Shown here piece after piece: positions 1-11,372 of a DNA stretch of 64,000 bases. Location of the stretch: contig OX411543.1 of assembly GCA_948146395.1 (NCBI GenBank), positions 28,039,558-28,103,557 of the forward strand, read 5' to 3'. The position numbers and the translations under genes were made by a program. The stretch's first letter is position 1, and each line of letters starts with the position of its first letter. This stretch comes from Fragum whitleyi. Its lineage: Eukaryota > Mollusca > Bivalvia > Cardiida > Cardiidae. Below the pieces are notes generated by a model, which made no database searches, was not told the origin of the DNA, and worked only from the letters and a program-made list of their open reading frames with translations.

Positions 1-189
1 CAATTATTTGACAAGAAATGCAAATATGCATATGGAAACAACATTCGCTCATATAGAACGTGATTTTAACCAACCGACATATTTCTCAAGTCTAAAAAGG
101 AGCAACACGATTACCTAGAAGTAAACTTGGTTGAAATTTATCAATTATTTGCTGAGAAAATAATTTTATAAGTTTTCTTTTTTAAAGAT

Positions 190-310
190 GAAAAATATTT
201 GTACACAAAAATGACCACCCCCATAAAAGCTAACTCTTTCCTCAGATCAAAATTTCTTTGATAGGTCTGAAAGAGGGTCACCCAACGATTCTTTCGTTGA
301 AATTTGGTCC
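190..310 (+). repeat. Fragment of Helitron-like family C
   Basis: The run from CCCCCATAAAAGC to AGAGGGTCACCCAACGATTC parallels the 3' unique part of the elements at 31413, 35652 and 47788 (CGCCCATTAAATCC ... AGAGGGTCACCCAAGGATC). Diverged and truncated. Confidence 0.5.
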
Positions 311-354
311 GTTTTCCTCGATTTTGATTCAAATGTGTAATTTGATGAACAAAA

Positions 355-510
355 TAAGGTAGTGGACCTGTAATATATCCGCAACGTTTCATAAACTTTA
401 ACAGTGTTAACCGAGGCCTCCTAATGCTTTCGTTGGGAAATCTCGGTTTACAATGTAAAAGATCACTAGTTCCGAAATGTTGCGGAACTATAACGGGCCC
501 ACTACCTTAA
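355..510. mobile_element. Palindromic MITE, AAGGTAGTGGACC termini (copy 1)
   Basis: Ends read TAAGGTAGTGGACC inward on both sides. Inner arms CCGCAACGTTTC / TTGCGGAACTA and GTTAACCGAGG recur in the same order at 4754-4888 and 5286-5420, giving a foldback element of about 135-155 bases. Confidence 0.7.
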
Positions 511-527
511 ACTTCTTTGCTAGAGCT

Positions 528-1292
528 TTAAGGTGGCAATGGACAGCGGCCTCCCGACTCTATAAACCGGATGTGGGTTTGCGTTTATTTAACGGCTCTT
601 TTTATGCGTTGTTTAAAAAGACCAGTTTTCATGAGATTTTGCTTATGGAAAGAACGAAAAATAATGATGGTAATATTTCATAACTTAGCTCATTTTCAAC
701 ATTTGATACCAATTGAATGATTGGATCATTGTATTCAACAATAAAAATACGTAAAAAGTGTCTTTTAATTAGGAGGGGTAACTATGAAATTACGTAAAAA
801 AAACTTCCTTATTTGCATGGAAAGGTATGGTGAATTTTTGGCCAGTATAGTTTTTAAACATATCGAAAAATAGGAAAAATTCATTGGCCAATAACTTCAA
901 AAAGTATGTTTTGGTGGCATTTTCCGCCCTTAAAATTACAAAAAAATGTGTACATTTTTCACTCTTGAAATCTTCTTTTGCAAATGCAATTGATCAGAGA
1001 GAAATTTCCTTGGAACCAGCCATTGGGTACATGTATAAGGTCTATCAACATGTACGTTATTTATAGCCATCATCTAGTGCCGGGTTTATAATAGACCTAA
1101 AACGAATATGAATGTTTTACTGAAAAATGGCCAGTATCACTCAATGGCAGATAACTTTAGCATGAAAACGAGAACGGAAAGGTACCTTCCAATTTTGATT
1201 TAATGAGTATACAAAGTTAATCTACAACATAAGTGAACAAGAAAAAATCATTTGTCTGAAAAAATTATGCCATGTGTCCATTGCTACCTTAA
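528..1292. mobile_element. 765-bp TIR element, TTAAGGTRGCAATGGACA ends
   Basis: An 18-base inverted repeat (TTAAGGTGGCAATGGACA on the left, one mismatch on the right) bounds a 765-bp AT-rich body without a convincing ORF. It is flanked by TTAA on both sides. Non-autonomous DNA transposon; superfamily not assigned. Confidence 0.6.
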
Positions 1293-1534
1293 TATATGAA
1301 GGTTGTGCCATGACGGTGGTCAAGGGGTGATGCCAGCGACCCGCTAATTTATTTCAGTGGACACTGAACTATCTAATACTTTTAGAGACGAACATATTGG
1401 TCCAGAGACGTTTTTGTCACATTTGCGGACGAGTTGTGAAAAACTAGTAGAACACGTTGAATTGTGTATTATAAACATTTAACGGCAATCACTTTTATTA
1501 TAGAGAGGTTCTTTAACCAAGGAATAACGGAATT

Positions 1535-2006
1535 ATGCAAAACGACAAATCGCGGAACTCGGTGGAACAATGGCTAGACACAATACCTGAGCCGTCAGAT
1601 CTGCAAGACTCACTGGACGACACATCTCCAACACCACGGCCACTTTGGGTTCGAAAAGATCAGATGAAATCGGTGGTGCTCCATGGAAACCAACTGTTCT
1701 TCAAAGGCAAGGAGGCTAAACCCGTGAAAACGAGAAACGCGGATGAAATTATACCAAAACGAGTAACATTTAAAACCAGTGAGGATCCAGATCAGACTGC
1801 AGCCAGCGAGGATGAGACTGGCTGCTCTGACAGACAGAGTGATGTGAGGTACAGATTGATGCGACGTAAACCAGACGAGGATCGACTGGAACTGGCCAGA
1901 CACATGAACAGACATCTACTGGGTGTGTACCAAAGAAAAATGACTGAGAGAACAACACCACACTTCGTGTATGAAACACATGCAGGGAAATCGCCGAGAA
2001 ACCAGG
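1535..2006 (+). CDS. Unknown gene, exon 1 (157 codons + 1 base)
   Basis: Starts at the ATG after an in-frame TAA. Ends at AGG|GTAGGT, phase 1. If the intron is retained, the reading frame runs on only to a TGA/TAA near 2098, so a 187-residue reading is an unspliced artefact. The exon is acidic (clusters of D/E around residues 20-30 and 80-97) with a basic stretch at residues 103-130. Confidence 0.8.
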
Positions 2007-5000
2007 GTAGGTTTATTGCATTCGGAACATCGCTCGGACTTTTCCGTAAACTTGAAAGTACCTCGGACGTAAGTGTAGTAATTTTTGGTCATTTTTAGGT
2101 AATTCGGTTTCTTGAGGTACTTCGGTTATTTAATACGCGTGAAGAAAATCACAATTTGTTCATTCTTTTCGATCATCTGTCCAGAAATTTCGGGCAAATT
2201 TGATAACAAAACGCAGTAACATACTGCGTTTTGTTATTGAATTATAATATGGCCACTTTTAGTCTTTCCTTGATTTTGTAAATATGCATCGTCATCCTTA
2301 GAAGGATCGTTGATGTTTGTGACGTCATATATACCCACGTGCGAACTGACGCGCTTTCATGGCAGCGCCCGTATTATTCCCGAGGTCAATTCCGTAGATT
2401 CGCCGAGGGTTCCCGATTCGGTTCATTGTTCATAAAATATCATCTTTTTACCTTTTCCCGTGTTTTCCGAGCTCTAAGACGATTTTTTTTCATTTTTTTT
2501 TGGACGATCGGAAATCTCACTAAATCTCCACGTCATTCGAAGAAAAGATGTCCAAAAGTTCAAATATATTCATGTACACCTAAATGAGCAGCAATCTGTG
2601 TCGGGCGAACCTGCTAAACTTTTGAAACAGGGTCTCCCGTTGAACCTTGTCAGGTACAATAATAGTAATAATAATAACAATTATAATGATAATAATAATG
2701 ATGATATCTAAGATCTACCCGCATTTTTTTTTTTGTCTTCCTAATTTACAAGCATAATCTATTTGGTAAATTAACAAGGACGTAACATCCGGGGAATTTA
2801 GCCACATGCGATTGTTTCTTAATCCGTTTTTTCTCTTAAATGTTATGATGTAACAATGGCGGATCCAGAGGGAGTTCGGGGGTTCGAACGAACCCCCTCT
2901 GTATACAAAGTACTTTATTTTATTGGAGAAATTTAATCTAAATTTTGCAACACAAGAAAAACAACCACCTTTTTGTAGTGTTCGAATTCACAAGAACTTA
3001 AAATTCTACAAATAAAAAAATATCTGGGCCCGAGGTTATAAAACTTTTGTCATGCTCAATTGAGAATTATCTCGAAATCTAAATTAAAATAAATGTATGA
3101 AAATAAAAGATAAAATTAATAAGTTGTTATTCATAACAACTTATTAATATTATATCTTATGTTAATACATTAATATGAGTATTAAAGCAGAAATACGACT
3201 TTATTCTCAATTGAAATTTGAGAAAATTTTGAACTGAGAATGAGAAAACTTTTATAACCTCAGGCCCTGATGTATATAACTTGAGCAATTAGTCCCATAG
3301 TATCCCTATCCATAAAGAAAGGCATACTATGGGTCTAATTACTCGTAGTCTTAGCCGACAACGAACCCCCTTTGTAGAAAGCCTTGATCCGCCGCTGTAA
3401 TACCTATAACATAGCCTTTTTACAAAAAAAAAACGTATAAAAAAGCAGCTTATGAATCAATCACACATACTAAAGCTTTCAAGTTTTTTTTTCATGATTT
3501 TTCAGTTTCGGACAGTGCGAAGGTAGTTAAGGAGACACTACAGTTAGACTACAGCGAGGATACAGGGTGCCTACAACCCAACCGTGTATGTAAGAGTAGC
3601 CCAGCAAGTCCCGTGGGTGAGACACGCTTTTCTCTCTCTCTGCCTGTCCGTCCGTTTGTCTTTCGGTCTGTATGCACCCCCTCTGCCCATATCTTTCCCA
3701 CAGCGTGCCTACAGGCTTACTACAATCTAAGCTAGTATGTAAGAATAGCCCAGCAAATCCTACAAGTGAGAAACAGTGTCTTTGTTTCTGTCTTTTTTTC
3801 TCTCCCTCTCTTTTTGTAACCGTCTTTTTCTCTTTCAACTTATTTATCCATCATCTCCATTACATCTTTCTATACCTTTTCATTCTTTCTTTCTATCTGT
3901 CATACATTGTTTCGATCCATTTCTTGGATCGCTTGTCATGCCCCTTCGTTTCCGTCATGTTAGATATTTTTAAAAACATGTTAAGAACATGGTTTAATTG
4001 ACAAGATGAATAATTTTGAAATTATTTTGTGTCTTCATGAACCAATCAGACTCTTTTAAATCCACACCAGCTAATGAAATCGAAGAATAAATTGATCGAT
4101 TTGAATAAAATGTTGATCATCTTGGCCGATTTCAGATGTTTCCTAAAAGTTTCGGAGCGTTTTTTGGTCGATTTGAGTGAGTGTTTGGAATGAATGAATG
4201 GAGCCCTGAGAGAGCGATTTAGAGTGACTTTGATCGGAATGAGTGTCAATTTCACGATATTTCAAACTGAAGTAATGGATATAATACATAGAGGATATAG
4301 AATGAGTGGTCATTGAATACTGAATTCATTAAACGAGTCATCTAAACACAGATAAAAACGAGGCTTTGCCGAGTTTTTACCTGTGTTTAGATGACGAGTT
4401 GAAAAAATTCTGTATTTTATGAGCACAAATTTTATATTCTGTTTATAATATGACCCTAATTTTAGCGAAAAATCGTCAAAATTCTTGAAATTCAATGTTT
4501 CAATTTTCTGCGATACTTATAACGCCGTTTAAAATGACGTCACAAAACATAGATTATGACGTCATTTTCGCGGTTACAAAGTAGCGTTGCTATTCGCTCT
4601 GAGCTCATTTGCATAGTTATTCCACTAGTGTAATAACACTCGTGTAATATCAAAAATATTCAACGGGTTTATTTCACTCCCGCGACGTAGGTCATATTAT
4701 AAAAAGATCTAATCGTCGGAGGAAGACCTTGTTTTAGCTGTTGTTACGTCTTTTGGTAGTTGACCCACCATAATAGTTCCGCAACGTTTCCGTAGTAATG
4801 AACTTTAACAGTGTTAACCGAGGTTCCATAATGAATAAAGATTATTAGTTCCGAAAAGTTGCGGAACTAATACGGGTCCACTACCTAAAGTCGCCCATCC
4901 ATTGAAATGGCAACAAAAAAATCTGATTTTAACAGTCATCTCGTTAACTTTTTTTTTTATTTTATTAATCAATCGATTCTTGAGTGAAAGCAGTGGTCTG

Positions 5001-8000
5001 TTAATTATTCTACCGCAACCTTAATTTTAAGACTAAATAAAGAAAATTAGTTTTTCATAATCTTTTTCTTAAAAACCTAAAGGTTTATTGGACTTATTAT
5101 TATTTTTTTTTTTTAATTTTTCATTTAGCGTTAGCACGTGTTTTTTTTTTTTTTTTTTTTTTTACAAAAGATGATATTATTTTGGATTCATTTTTAGGAG
5201 GTATTCCGATAGCTCATTTGTGAACGTGCTGGTGCCATAAACCTCTGGTTTTGAGTTCAAACCGAGCTCGTTGCTGGGTGTGTCTTTAAGGTAGTAGACC
5301 CGTAATAGTTCTGCAACATTTCGGTACTCATGATCTTTCACAATGTTGACCGAGGTTTCCTAATGAAAATCATTAGGAAACCTCGGTTAACACTGTTATA
5401 GTTCGGGTCCACTACCTTAAGCAATGGCCTACTGCCTCTCTTCTCACTATGAAAATGCCGATTTAGAAGTATTTCGCGTATTTTACTATGGTCCATATTA
5501 AGGTAGAACCTTTGATTTGAATCTAAATCTTCTTGTGACCAAAAGGCCCAGAGGTCTTACGTTTTGCAGGTGTCACCATTAAAGATGTTACAGTGAAATT
5601 TCGTTTATGGCCCCTATTCTTACTCCAGCCACGTCCGACTTATTTACCTAATAGGCTTACATAGGAACTCAGAAAAAGACCTTTTTCCGGCATCAACAAA
5701 TAATTATAATAATATTAATTATAATAATATAATAATGATAATTTAAAGAAGGTAACACGTTAAGATACAACAAGATTACAACATCTTATTTTCTGCAGGC
5801 CTTCTCGCATAAAAAGATTTAAAGAAAAAACATTTTGAGTTTTGTTTCATTTCTAATGTCAAATTGAATGATGGTCCAAACTTGGACACTGTTATTTGCC
5901 CGAGTCTCAGATCTCAGTATATAGTGATCATTTCAAGAAAAAGAATTAAATTCAACATGTAATCAGGAGCATTATGAATTAATGTTTTATGGATAAGCAC
6001 AGCAACATGGAAATTACAGCGATTTGAAAAAGATAGCCAACATAGTTCTTCGAATAATTCATGTAAGGGAGTTCTATTTGGCTTACTAAGAAATAATGTC
6101 GCCACACACATAATGGAGACTTGGGAAATCAAAAGCTAGGATCTTTATTTCTTGAGGAATTAAAGATTTTTGACGGTTTGCAATCACAAGTATTGAAATT
6201 TTGAAAATTAAAGAGACTTTATAAATCCGCATTTAGCTTTTAAAAATCCAGTTTGAGGTCAATGAAATAGAACACAACGTTATATACGGACACTGCATTG
6301 AGCATTAGCATATTAATCTAATCAACGGGATTATTATGTTATTATTGAAATTAAAAGGATTTTCTAATTGTCTTCGAAGGGTGTATAGTTCAAAGTTTCA
6401 GTCAATTTTATTACGTCAAGTAATGAAGATTAAAAAGTCATTGCATTGGTGAGAACCATTGTACATGTACCTTTTTTTAAAAAATATAAAAGAAATAATA
6501 GTAAGTGATTGGCGGTGAAATATATAATACGTACTTAGTGTTTTGTATGAAAAAAATATCTAACGAGGTTGGGAGAATTGATAACTGTCAAGGCTCTGCC
6601 GAGACAATTATCAATTCTCAAAACTGAGTTAGATATGTTTTCATGCAATACACTTAGTACGTATTATATTTATCTTATAACCTCTATTTGTTTTATTTTT
6701 GTCGATGTTTCTAACTGAAATGCAAGTTTCTAAAAATAACTGCATTATATAATTCTTCTAAAAATAACTATGTGATATCATCAAAAATATCATACGGGAT
6801 GTTATCACACGGATATGTGTATAGTTATAAGATAATAGTGCGTATGTATTGGGATGGGAAGTATATGTATAACCCCTTTACAGGAAAATGCCTTGTGATA
6901 TTATATTAACAGTGGAATGTGACGGCTTAGTCATTCATTTAGGACTTATTTTTATAGTGCCCTATTTTTTCGGTTACAGGCGACAAACAAAGACAATCTC
7001 CGAAACCATCTCGAGGAGGGAGGCGTCCAAGTTCCTGTAGACTCGCAGACGGCATCAAGGTAACCGCATGATAACTAGAATACTTTTACTGTTATTTGAC
7101 CTAAGATTATGTATGGGATAATCGTTTGGTTCGGTGTAAGATCGATTAATATTTCATGGAGTGGACAACAAAAGTTATATTTTCACGACTGGTGGAGCAT
7201 AAATAAAAACATAGCTTTTGTTGTTCACGAAATGAAATATCAATCGATCTTACTAAAAATAACAATAGAAAAATGATTATTCCATTTCTGTCTTGAAAAA
7301 AAAAAAATAAATAAAAAAGATTGTAAAAGTTTAAAGACAGATTTTTTTTTAATGATTGCTATATTCAACGGTCATGAAGACGACACTTGTTGGGTTCCGC
7401 TTAGATAGCGTCAGATAGGATGAAAGAACAAAAGCGGGGTATAAGGTTTTTGATAATTTCACTGGTTAGGCTGTGAATTTATCGAATGACAATCAAACAT
7501 TTTTCTCGGTAATCCACCGAAAAGCACGAAAGAAATAATTTTATGTCTTATTTCTTCTTTCGTTTCTCAAAAGCTAACATTTTGTTCGGAAGAGAAAACC
7601 AACTGCATTCTATCTAGATACCATTTCAATGACATGTTTTACTTCGATATTTGTGACCCGTCAGGGACCATTTGGAAAATGCGTAAAGTGTGGATCCAAG
7701 TCAGTCTGTGCGGACTGCGCAGGCCGACCTGGGTCGAAAATTTTCGAACTCCGCTGATTTTCTGAATCTAGAATGTCCATTCTACCTTTCTTTATGAAAT
7801 TTTTTATGTGAAATTTATGATTGACCTCTGCTGGATCAAAACTTTTTTAAAATTCATTTAATGTACTTCAGAGGCTGTCCTTTCCCGTGTGATGGGTCAA
7901 AATTATAAATAATGACGATAAAAGGATCTCGTATCCCGTTTAGAATACGCCACATTATCCAGGCGATTGTTTCACAATCCATTTCGTCTTGAAGGTTATA

Positions 8001-8707
8001 ACTTATATATTAATAGTCTGGGTCGTTGACCGAGTAATTAGCGCACTTGACACACAATCTGTTGGTTGCGGGTTTAAACTTCAACTAGATGCGGTTTCTG
8101 TCGATGGACAGGACATTATACAGACATAGCCCAAGTCAACCCAGGCGTAAATTAGGGTTGCAGTGATCAGAATCAATTCTCTCTCTCTCTCTCTCTAGTA
8201 CATTGTTATATGTGGAATGAGTTAGAACCATAATGGAAATAAAATTAAGAATTTTTTTCGTGAAATCCTTGCCTAAATAAATAAAATCAGATAATGAAAT
8301 AATCGACTGTGCATGTAATATCCTTCTTTTAATTACAGAAACCAATAATTCAAGGACTGGTCGTAGACTCAGCAAGTAACCAAAAGCCAAGTATTGTACG
8401 AGCGTCGAAAAACGCTAACATTCGTGAAGAATTCGCCTTACAACAGAAGATAGCCGGATACAAGAAATCATGTTCACAAAATATTAACACGATCAAAATA
8501 GCCCAGCGTAGACTCAGTTCTAGCTGGCTTAAATTGAGAAATAAAATGGCACAAAACAAGATGGATGAAAAGCAAATGGAGGAATTCAAAAACACCTCCG
8601 ATCAGTTATTCTTACGTAACAAAGGCTATATGCCTACCAGAAAGGAATCGCTCAATCATTTTTGGTTCCCACCTCTCCCAAAGAGGCGTGTTATGACTGT
8701 ACATTAA
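1535..8707 (+). CDS. Unrecognised three-exon gene, 306-aa basic/charged protein
   Basis: Three exons, 1535-2006, 6980-7059 and 8339-8707, join in one frame (472+80+369 bases) to a TAA stop and give 306 residues. Splice sites seen: AGG|GTAGGT, TTACAG|GC, AAG|GTAACC, TTACAG|AA. The ATG at 1535 is preceded in frame by a TAA 21 bases upstream, which supports it as the true start. I recognise no domain. Residues 1-157 are acidic and hydrophilic (motif VEQWLDTIPEPSD near the N-terminus). Residues 158-184 are a short basic linker. Residues 185-306 are K/Q/E/R-rich with a probable amphipathic helix (LKLRNKMAQNKMDEKQMEEF) and end in a proline/aromatic then basic tail (HFWFPPLPKRRVMTVH). There is no signal peptide or membrane segment, so a soluble intracellular protein is inferred. 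Base composition of the exons is clearly richer in G+C than the flanks. Gene structure is well supported; function is unknown. Confidence 0.8.
2650..2712. repeat. (TAA)n-like microsatellite
   Basis: Degenerate AATAAT/GATAAT trinucleotide run in intron 1 of the unknown gene. Confidence 0.8.
2855..3397. mobile_element. TIR element with GGCGGATCC ends carrying a nested MITE
   Basis: Outer ends AATGGCGGATCCAGAGG and CTTGATCCGCCGCTG are inverted, followed inward by CGAACCCCCT blocks in inverted order. Inside, 3026-3269 is a second element with ends GGGCCCGAGGTTATAAAACTTTT and its inverse. Confidence 0.6.
3026..3269. mobile_element. MITE with CCGAGGTTATAAAACTTTT ends (copy 1)
   Basis: Inverted termini (GGGCCCGAGGTTATAAAAC; GTTTTATAACCTCAGGCCC-like) and an internal palindrome AAGTTGTTATT-CATAACAACTT. 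Two more copies at 30771-31004 and 55095-55346 share ends and body. Confidence 0.75.
3530..4005. repeat. Imperfect duplication with pyrimidine-rich tracts
   Basis: GTATGTAAGAGTAGCCCAGC (3586 on) recurs as GTATGTAAGAATAGCCCAGC about 150 bases later. Each is followed by a CT-rich tract (TCTCTCTCTCTGCC; TTTTTTTCTCTCCC). The open frames across it reflect this composition, not a gene. Confidence 0.5.
4262..4710. mobile_element. Foldback element, ATCTAAACACAGATAAAAACG arms
   Basis: Central inverted arms around 4335-4400 (TCATCTAAACACAGATAAAAA / TTTTTACCTGTGTTTAGATGA) and a distal part with TTGCATAGTTATTCCACTAG. The same modules occur inverted at 39355-39625 in an ARNT intron. Confidence 0.55.
4754..4888. 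mobile_element. Palindromic MITE, GGTAGTGGACC termini (copy 2)
   Basis: Same termini and inner arms as 355-510, with arms AATAGTTCCGCAACGTTTC and GAAAAGTTGCGGAACTAAT. Confidence 0.7.
5140..5163. repeat. Homopolymer T tract
   Basis: About 24 consecutive T. Intron 1 of the unknown gene. Confidence 0.9.
5286..5420. mobile_element. Palindromic MITE, GGTAGTGGACC termini (copy 3)
   Basis: Ends TTAAGGTAGTAGACCCG / GGGTCCACTACCTTAA. Centre is a long near-perfect hairpin (GAGGTTTCCTAATGA / TCATTAGGAAACCTC). Confidence 0.75.
5421..6514. other. Intron sequence, no feature recognised
   Basis: AT-rich intron of the unknown gene. Contains a degenerate TAATAA/TTATAA run near 5699-5742; otherwise nothing I can assign on either strand. 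Confidence 0.6.
6515..6845. mobile_element. Foldback element with TACGTACTTAGTGTATTG arms (copy 1)
   Basis: A ~70-base-armed palindrome (AATACGTACTTAGTG ... CACTTAGTACGTATT, centre around the inverted pair AATTGATAACTGTC / GACAATTATCAATT) is followed by a module with ends ATCTTATAACC / TAGTTATAAGAT. Same composite at 11130-11372 and 28950-29300. Confidence 0.65.
6980..7059 (+). CDS. Unknown gene, exon 2 (80 bases)
   Basis: Bounded by CGGTTACAG and AAG|GTAACC. It completes the split glycine codon of exon 1 and encodes a K/R/P/S/G-rich linker (motif SPKPSRGGRRPSS) that could be a nuclear localisation or nucleic-acid-contacting segment. It is in frame with exon 3 at phase 0. Frame continuity on both sides is the main evidence. 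Confidence 0.75.
7110..7440. mobile_element. Foldback element with AAAGTTATATTTTCAC arms (copy 1)
   Basis: GTAAGATCGATTAATATTTCAT and its inverse flank ACAACAAAAGTTATATTTTCAC and its inverse. Downstream TTAGATAGCGTCAGATAGG recurs near 29698. Relatives at 29480-29730, 35350-35530 and 63345-63530. Confidence 0.55.
8339..8707 (+). CDS. Unknown gene, terminal exon (122 codons + TAA)
   Basis: Acceptor is a pyrimidine-rich TTCTTTTAATTACAG. The frame opened by exon 2 runs uninterrupted for 122 codons to TAA at 8705-8707. Composition is lysine/glutamine rich with an amphipathic helical centre and a C-terminal motif NHFWFPPLPKRR. The first AATAAA downstream is at 9022. Confidence 0.8.
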   Translation, partial: KPIIQGLVVDSASNQKPSIVRASKNANIREEFALQQKIAGYKKSCSQNINTIKIAQRRLSSSWLKLRNKMAQNKMDEKQMEEFKNTSDQLFLRNKGYMPTRKESLNHFWFPPLPKRRVMTVH

Positions 8708-10332
8708 TGAATAAGTCAAATTTTGTGATAAAAGATACTCGTTATAACTGCAGAATATGCACCCAGTATCTGACTAAACATGACTCGATGCTGTTACTAG
8801 GGCCACACGTAAGGACGCATTGCTGTTGGGTGCTGTATAGTGTATGTCAAAACTTGAACATAGTTCACACAAAATACATTTAGAGTTATCTCCTTTGATA
8901 ACTCTATATTGCTCTTTACGAGTAAAGACTTTTTCTAAGTTTCAAGTGGTCGTCTTTAGTAATACCAGAGATTCGGAAGCTATAGCAATATCTTGGGTTT
9001 TATCCGAAAACAGTCGAGCGAAATAAAAAAAATCTCAATAGTCATTGGACAAGTTGATAACAATTTTACTTGGTTTGGCTTTACATTTTGGCACGAAAGG
9101 AATATTTCTCTAGAATTGTTACAACAATATTTCTATGGTGAAGAACAATCATGCAATCTCGTATATTTGCGAAGTATTAGATCTTGAAACAGGCAACTTC
9201 TCATTTTCTATCAATATTTTGTTCTCTTTATAAACAAAATATCAATATACATCAACCTCCTTTCATTTTATATATTATATCAATATGCATTTTCATCGCA
9301 TGTACATGTATTTGCATCTCCCTTTCAGATCGTGTTGTTGTTTGCTTAGTTTTTTCTCTTTTTTTCATTTTTTGTTTCCAGAAGGCCTCATTGAATTTTT
9401 TTTTTCATTCGTTTATCTGTTTGGTTAATGTATGATGTTAGATTATCGTGCCCCCTTCTCTGAATATAGAATTTATTATCATTAATAATTGAAAGACAGC
9501 CATTTTTTCTGATTGTCATCATTCAACGACTTCGCCTCAGAAGAGTTATCAAATATTTTCTTGAAGCCCACAGAAGTGTCGACGTCACGAGAGAATTATA
9601 GTACATTTTCATTCCCAATTTTTACTACGAAATGTGTTTTGTTGTTGCTAGTATTTTAGTTAAAATCTACCAATCTAACCCATAACTTTAATTTTTTTAC
9701 GTTACAAAACGTTTACTATTGTACCAGTTGTTAACCAAATGTGGAATATATCCATTGCTCTGTATTAAAAAGTTGTAATTGCCCATAAACGCAGTTGGAA
9801 CTGTTTCCTGCCAATCTGCCGAAACGGGTCTTGCAAGGGAAGAAACTCGGTTATCTAATATCATCATCCAAAGAATTAAGGAGCCGCTAGAGTTGAAAGC
9901 CTGTCCCATCTATGTCATTGTTCGATACGGGATCGATGGTTGAGATTCAACTAATCGCAAGCCTCTGAGTAAACTGGTAGAGTGTGTCAAAGGCTAGGTT
10001 GGTGGTGGTACGTCTACGCCTTTGACCTACTAAGTCCAATCTTATCTTAATTGGATGAGTTGTTAGTCCCATAAACTTGTGTCGGTGTTTTACATCGAGC
10101 ATCATGGCGGATCTCGACAATAGTTTCTTAATGTATCCTCGCAGTATCTACCGTCACAACTAATTGCCTTCTCGGGGCGTCGCTCACATGGCATATGCTA
10201 CGGTAGTGGTGAAATACACGTATCAAAAGCCATTAGCATGGAAAACACAACTTCGACGTTGATGGTGCGATGGTGTGAACACCAGAAAAGTTTCATGATG
10301 ATATCTTCAATTACAACCGAGATATGACATTT
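8708..10332. other. Intergenic, nothing assigned
   Basis: 3' flank of the unknown gene. Apart from the AATAAA at 9022 and a T-rich stretch at 9340-9410, no gene, RNA or repeat with identifiable ends is seen. Short open frames here have no recognisable content. Confidence 0.5.
9022..9027 (+). terminator. Possible polyadenylation signal of the unknown gene
   Basis: AATAAA about 315 bases after the TAA stop. In AT-rich DNA this hexamer is common by chance, so support is weak. No transcript evidence is available. Confidence 0.3.
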
Positions 10333-10561
10333 TTAACCCTTTGCTGTTTAATCCCTGCATTTTTCGTGCGTGTGATTTTATGATTGAGAAAACATTGTGA
10401 AAAAAGAAGAAATTGCTTCTGGCAAGCAATTTCTTCTTTTTCCACACTATTTTCTACCCTCCTGAATGGTTATTTTTCAAATTAAATCCACTTTAAATTT
10501 TCGTCTGCAAAACATTTGAATTTAGACAGGTCCAAAATTTTGTATAACAGGAAAGGGTTAA
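10333..10561 (+). mobile_element. TTAA MITE family B, copy 1
   Basis: TTAA on both ends. Termini CCCTTTGCTGTTTAA / ACAGGAAAGGG are inverted. Internal hairpin GAAGAAATTGCTT-loop-AAGCAATTTCTTC. About 229 bp, no coding capacity. TTAA target plus CCCTTTG termini are characteristic of piggyBac-type elements; the superfamily call is inferred from the ends alone. Confidence 0.8.
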
Positions 10562-11129
10562 TAAGGTAGCGAATTGTCAAAAGATAAGCCTGATACACTG
10601 CTAGATGGCCAAGTATGAAATAAAAGAAAGGGAAATAACTCAAAAATTATGCTCGGTGGCGTAATCATGTGTGTGGGTGGGGTGGGGACATAACTGAAAG
10701 GCTGAAAGGCCAATCTAATTCTTGTTTTACACTGACAATCCTTTTTAAATTATAGCCTTAAATCAGACAGGAGATCAGCTTGTGTTCAAGTTTTAAACGT
10801 TTGCGCAATTTTTGAGGAATGGTACATTGCTTTGCACATGTTCTAACGTTCAAAGCGGGTTACAATTTCCCGAAGTTCGCCAATGTTTTTTATATCCCGA
10901 ACGCAGGATATCGCTATCTCTACGAGACTACTTTGGGTCCGTAATAAAAACTCAGTTTAAGATAATTTGAATATACGATACTTTATTTCTCTGTTTTACT
11001 TTTTTATTTACACTTTGTACATTTATATGGGTATTTCATCCTTCAAATGTCTCATAAAATAACTTCAAAATTGAAAGAAATTCTTTCTAATTCGATAATA
11101 AAGGGATGAGAACTGTTGAATAAATTATT

Positions 11130-11372
11130 ATATCTTATAACTTAAGAAATATCCATGTGATAACATCCCATATGATATTTTTTATGATATCACATAATAT
11201 TTTTAGAACAATGACACATGTATAATAGGGTTATTTTTAGAAACTTTCATTTCAGCTAAAAACATTGACGAAAAGAAGACAAATAGAGGTTATAAGATAA
11301 ATATAATATATACTTAGTGTATTGTTAGATATTTTTTTCATATAATACACTTAGTATGTATTATATATATGC
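11130..11372. mobile_element. Foldback element with TACTTAGTGTATTG arms (copy 2)
   Basis: TATCTTATAACTTAAG, AACATCCCATATGATATTTT, TTATTTTTAGAAAC and AATACTTAGTGTATTG-like modules appear in the same order as at 28950-29300; the central palindrome is partly deleted. Confidence 0.6.

Noticed and set aside
3527..4001. Overlapping open frames on both strands in a CT-rich stretch
   Set aside because: Low-complexity pyrimidine tracts avoid stops by composition. The encoded sequence (long S/F/L runs) has no protein-like features and spans a local duplication.
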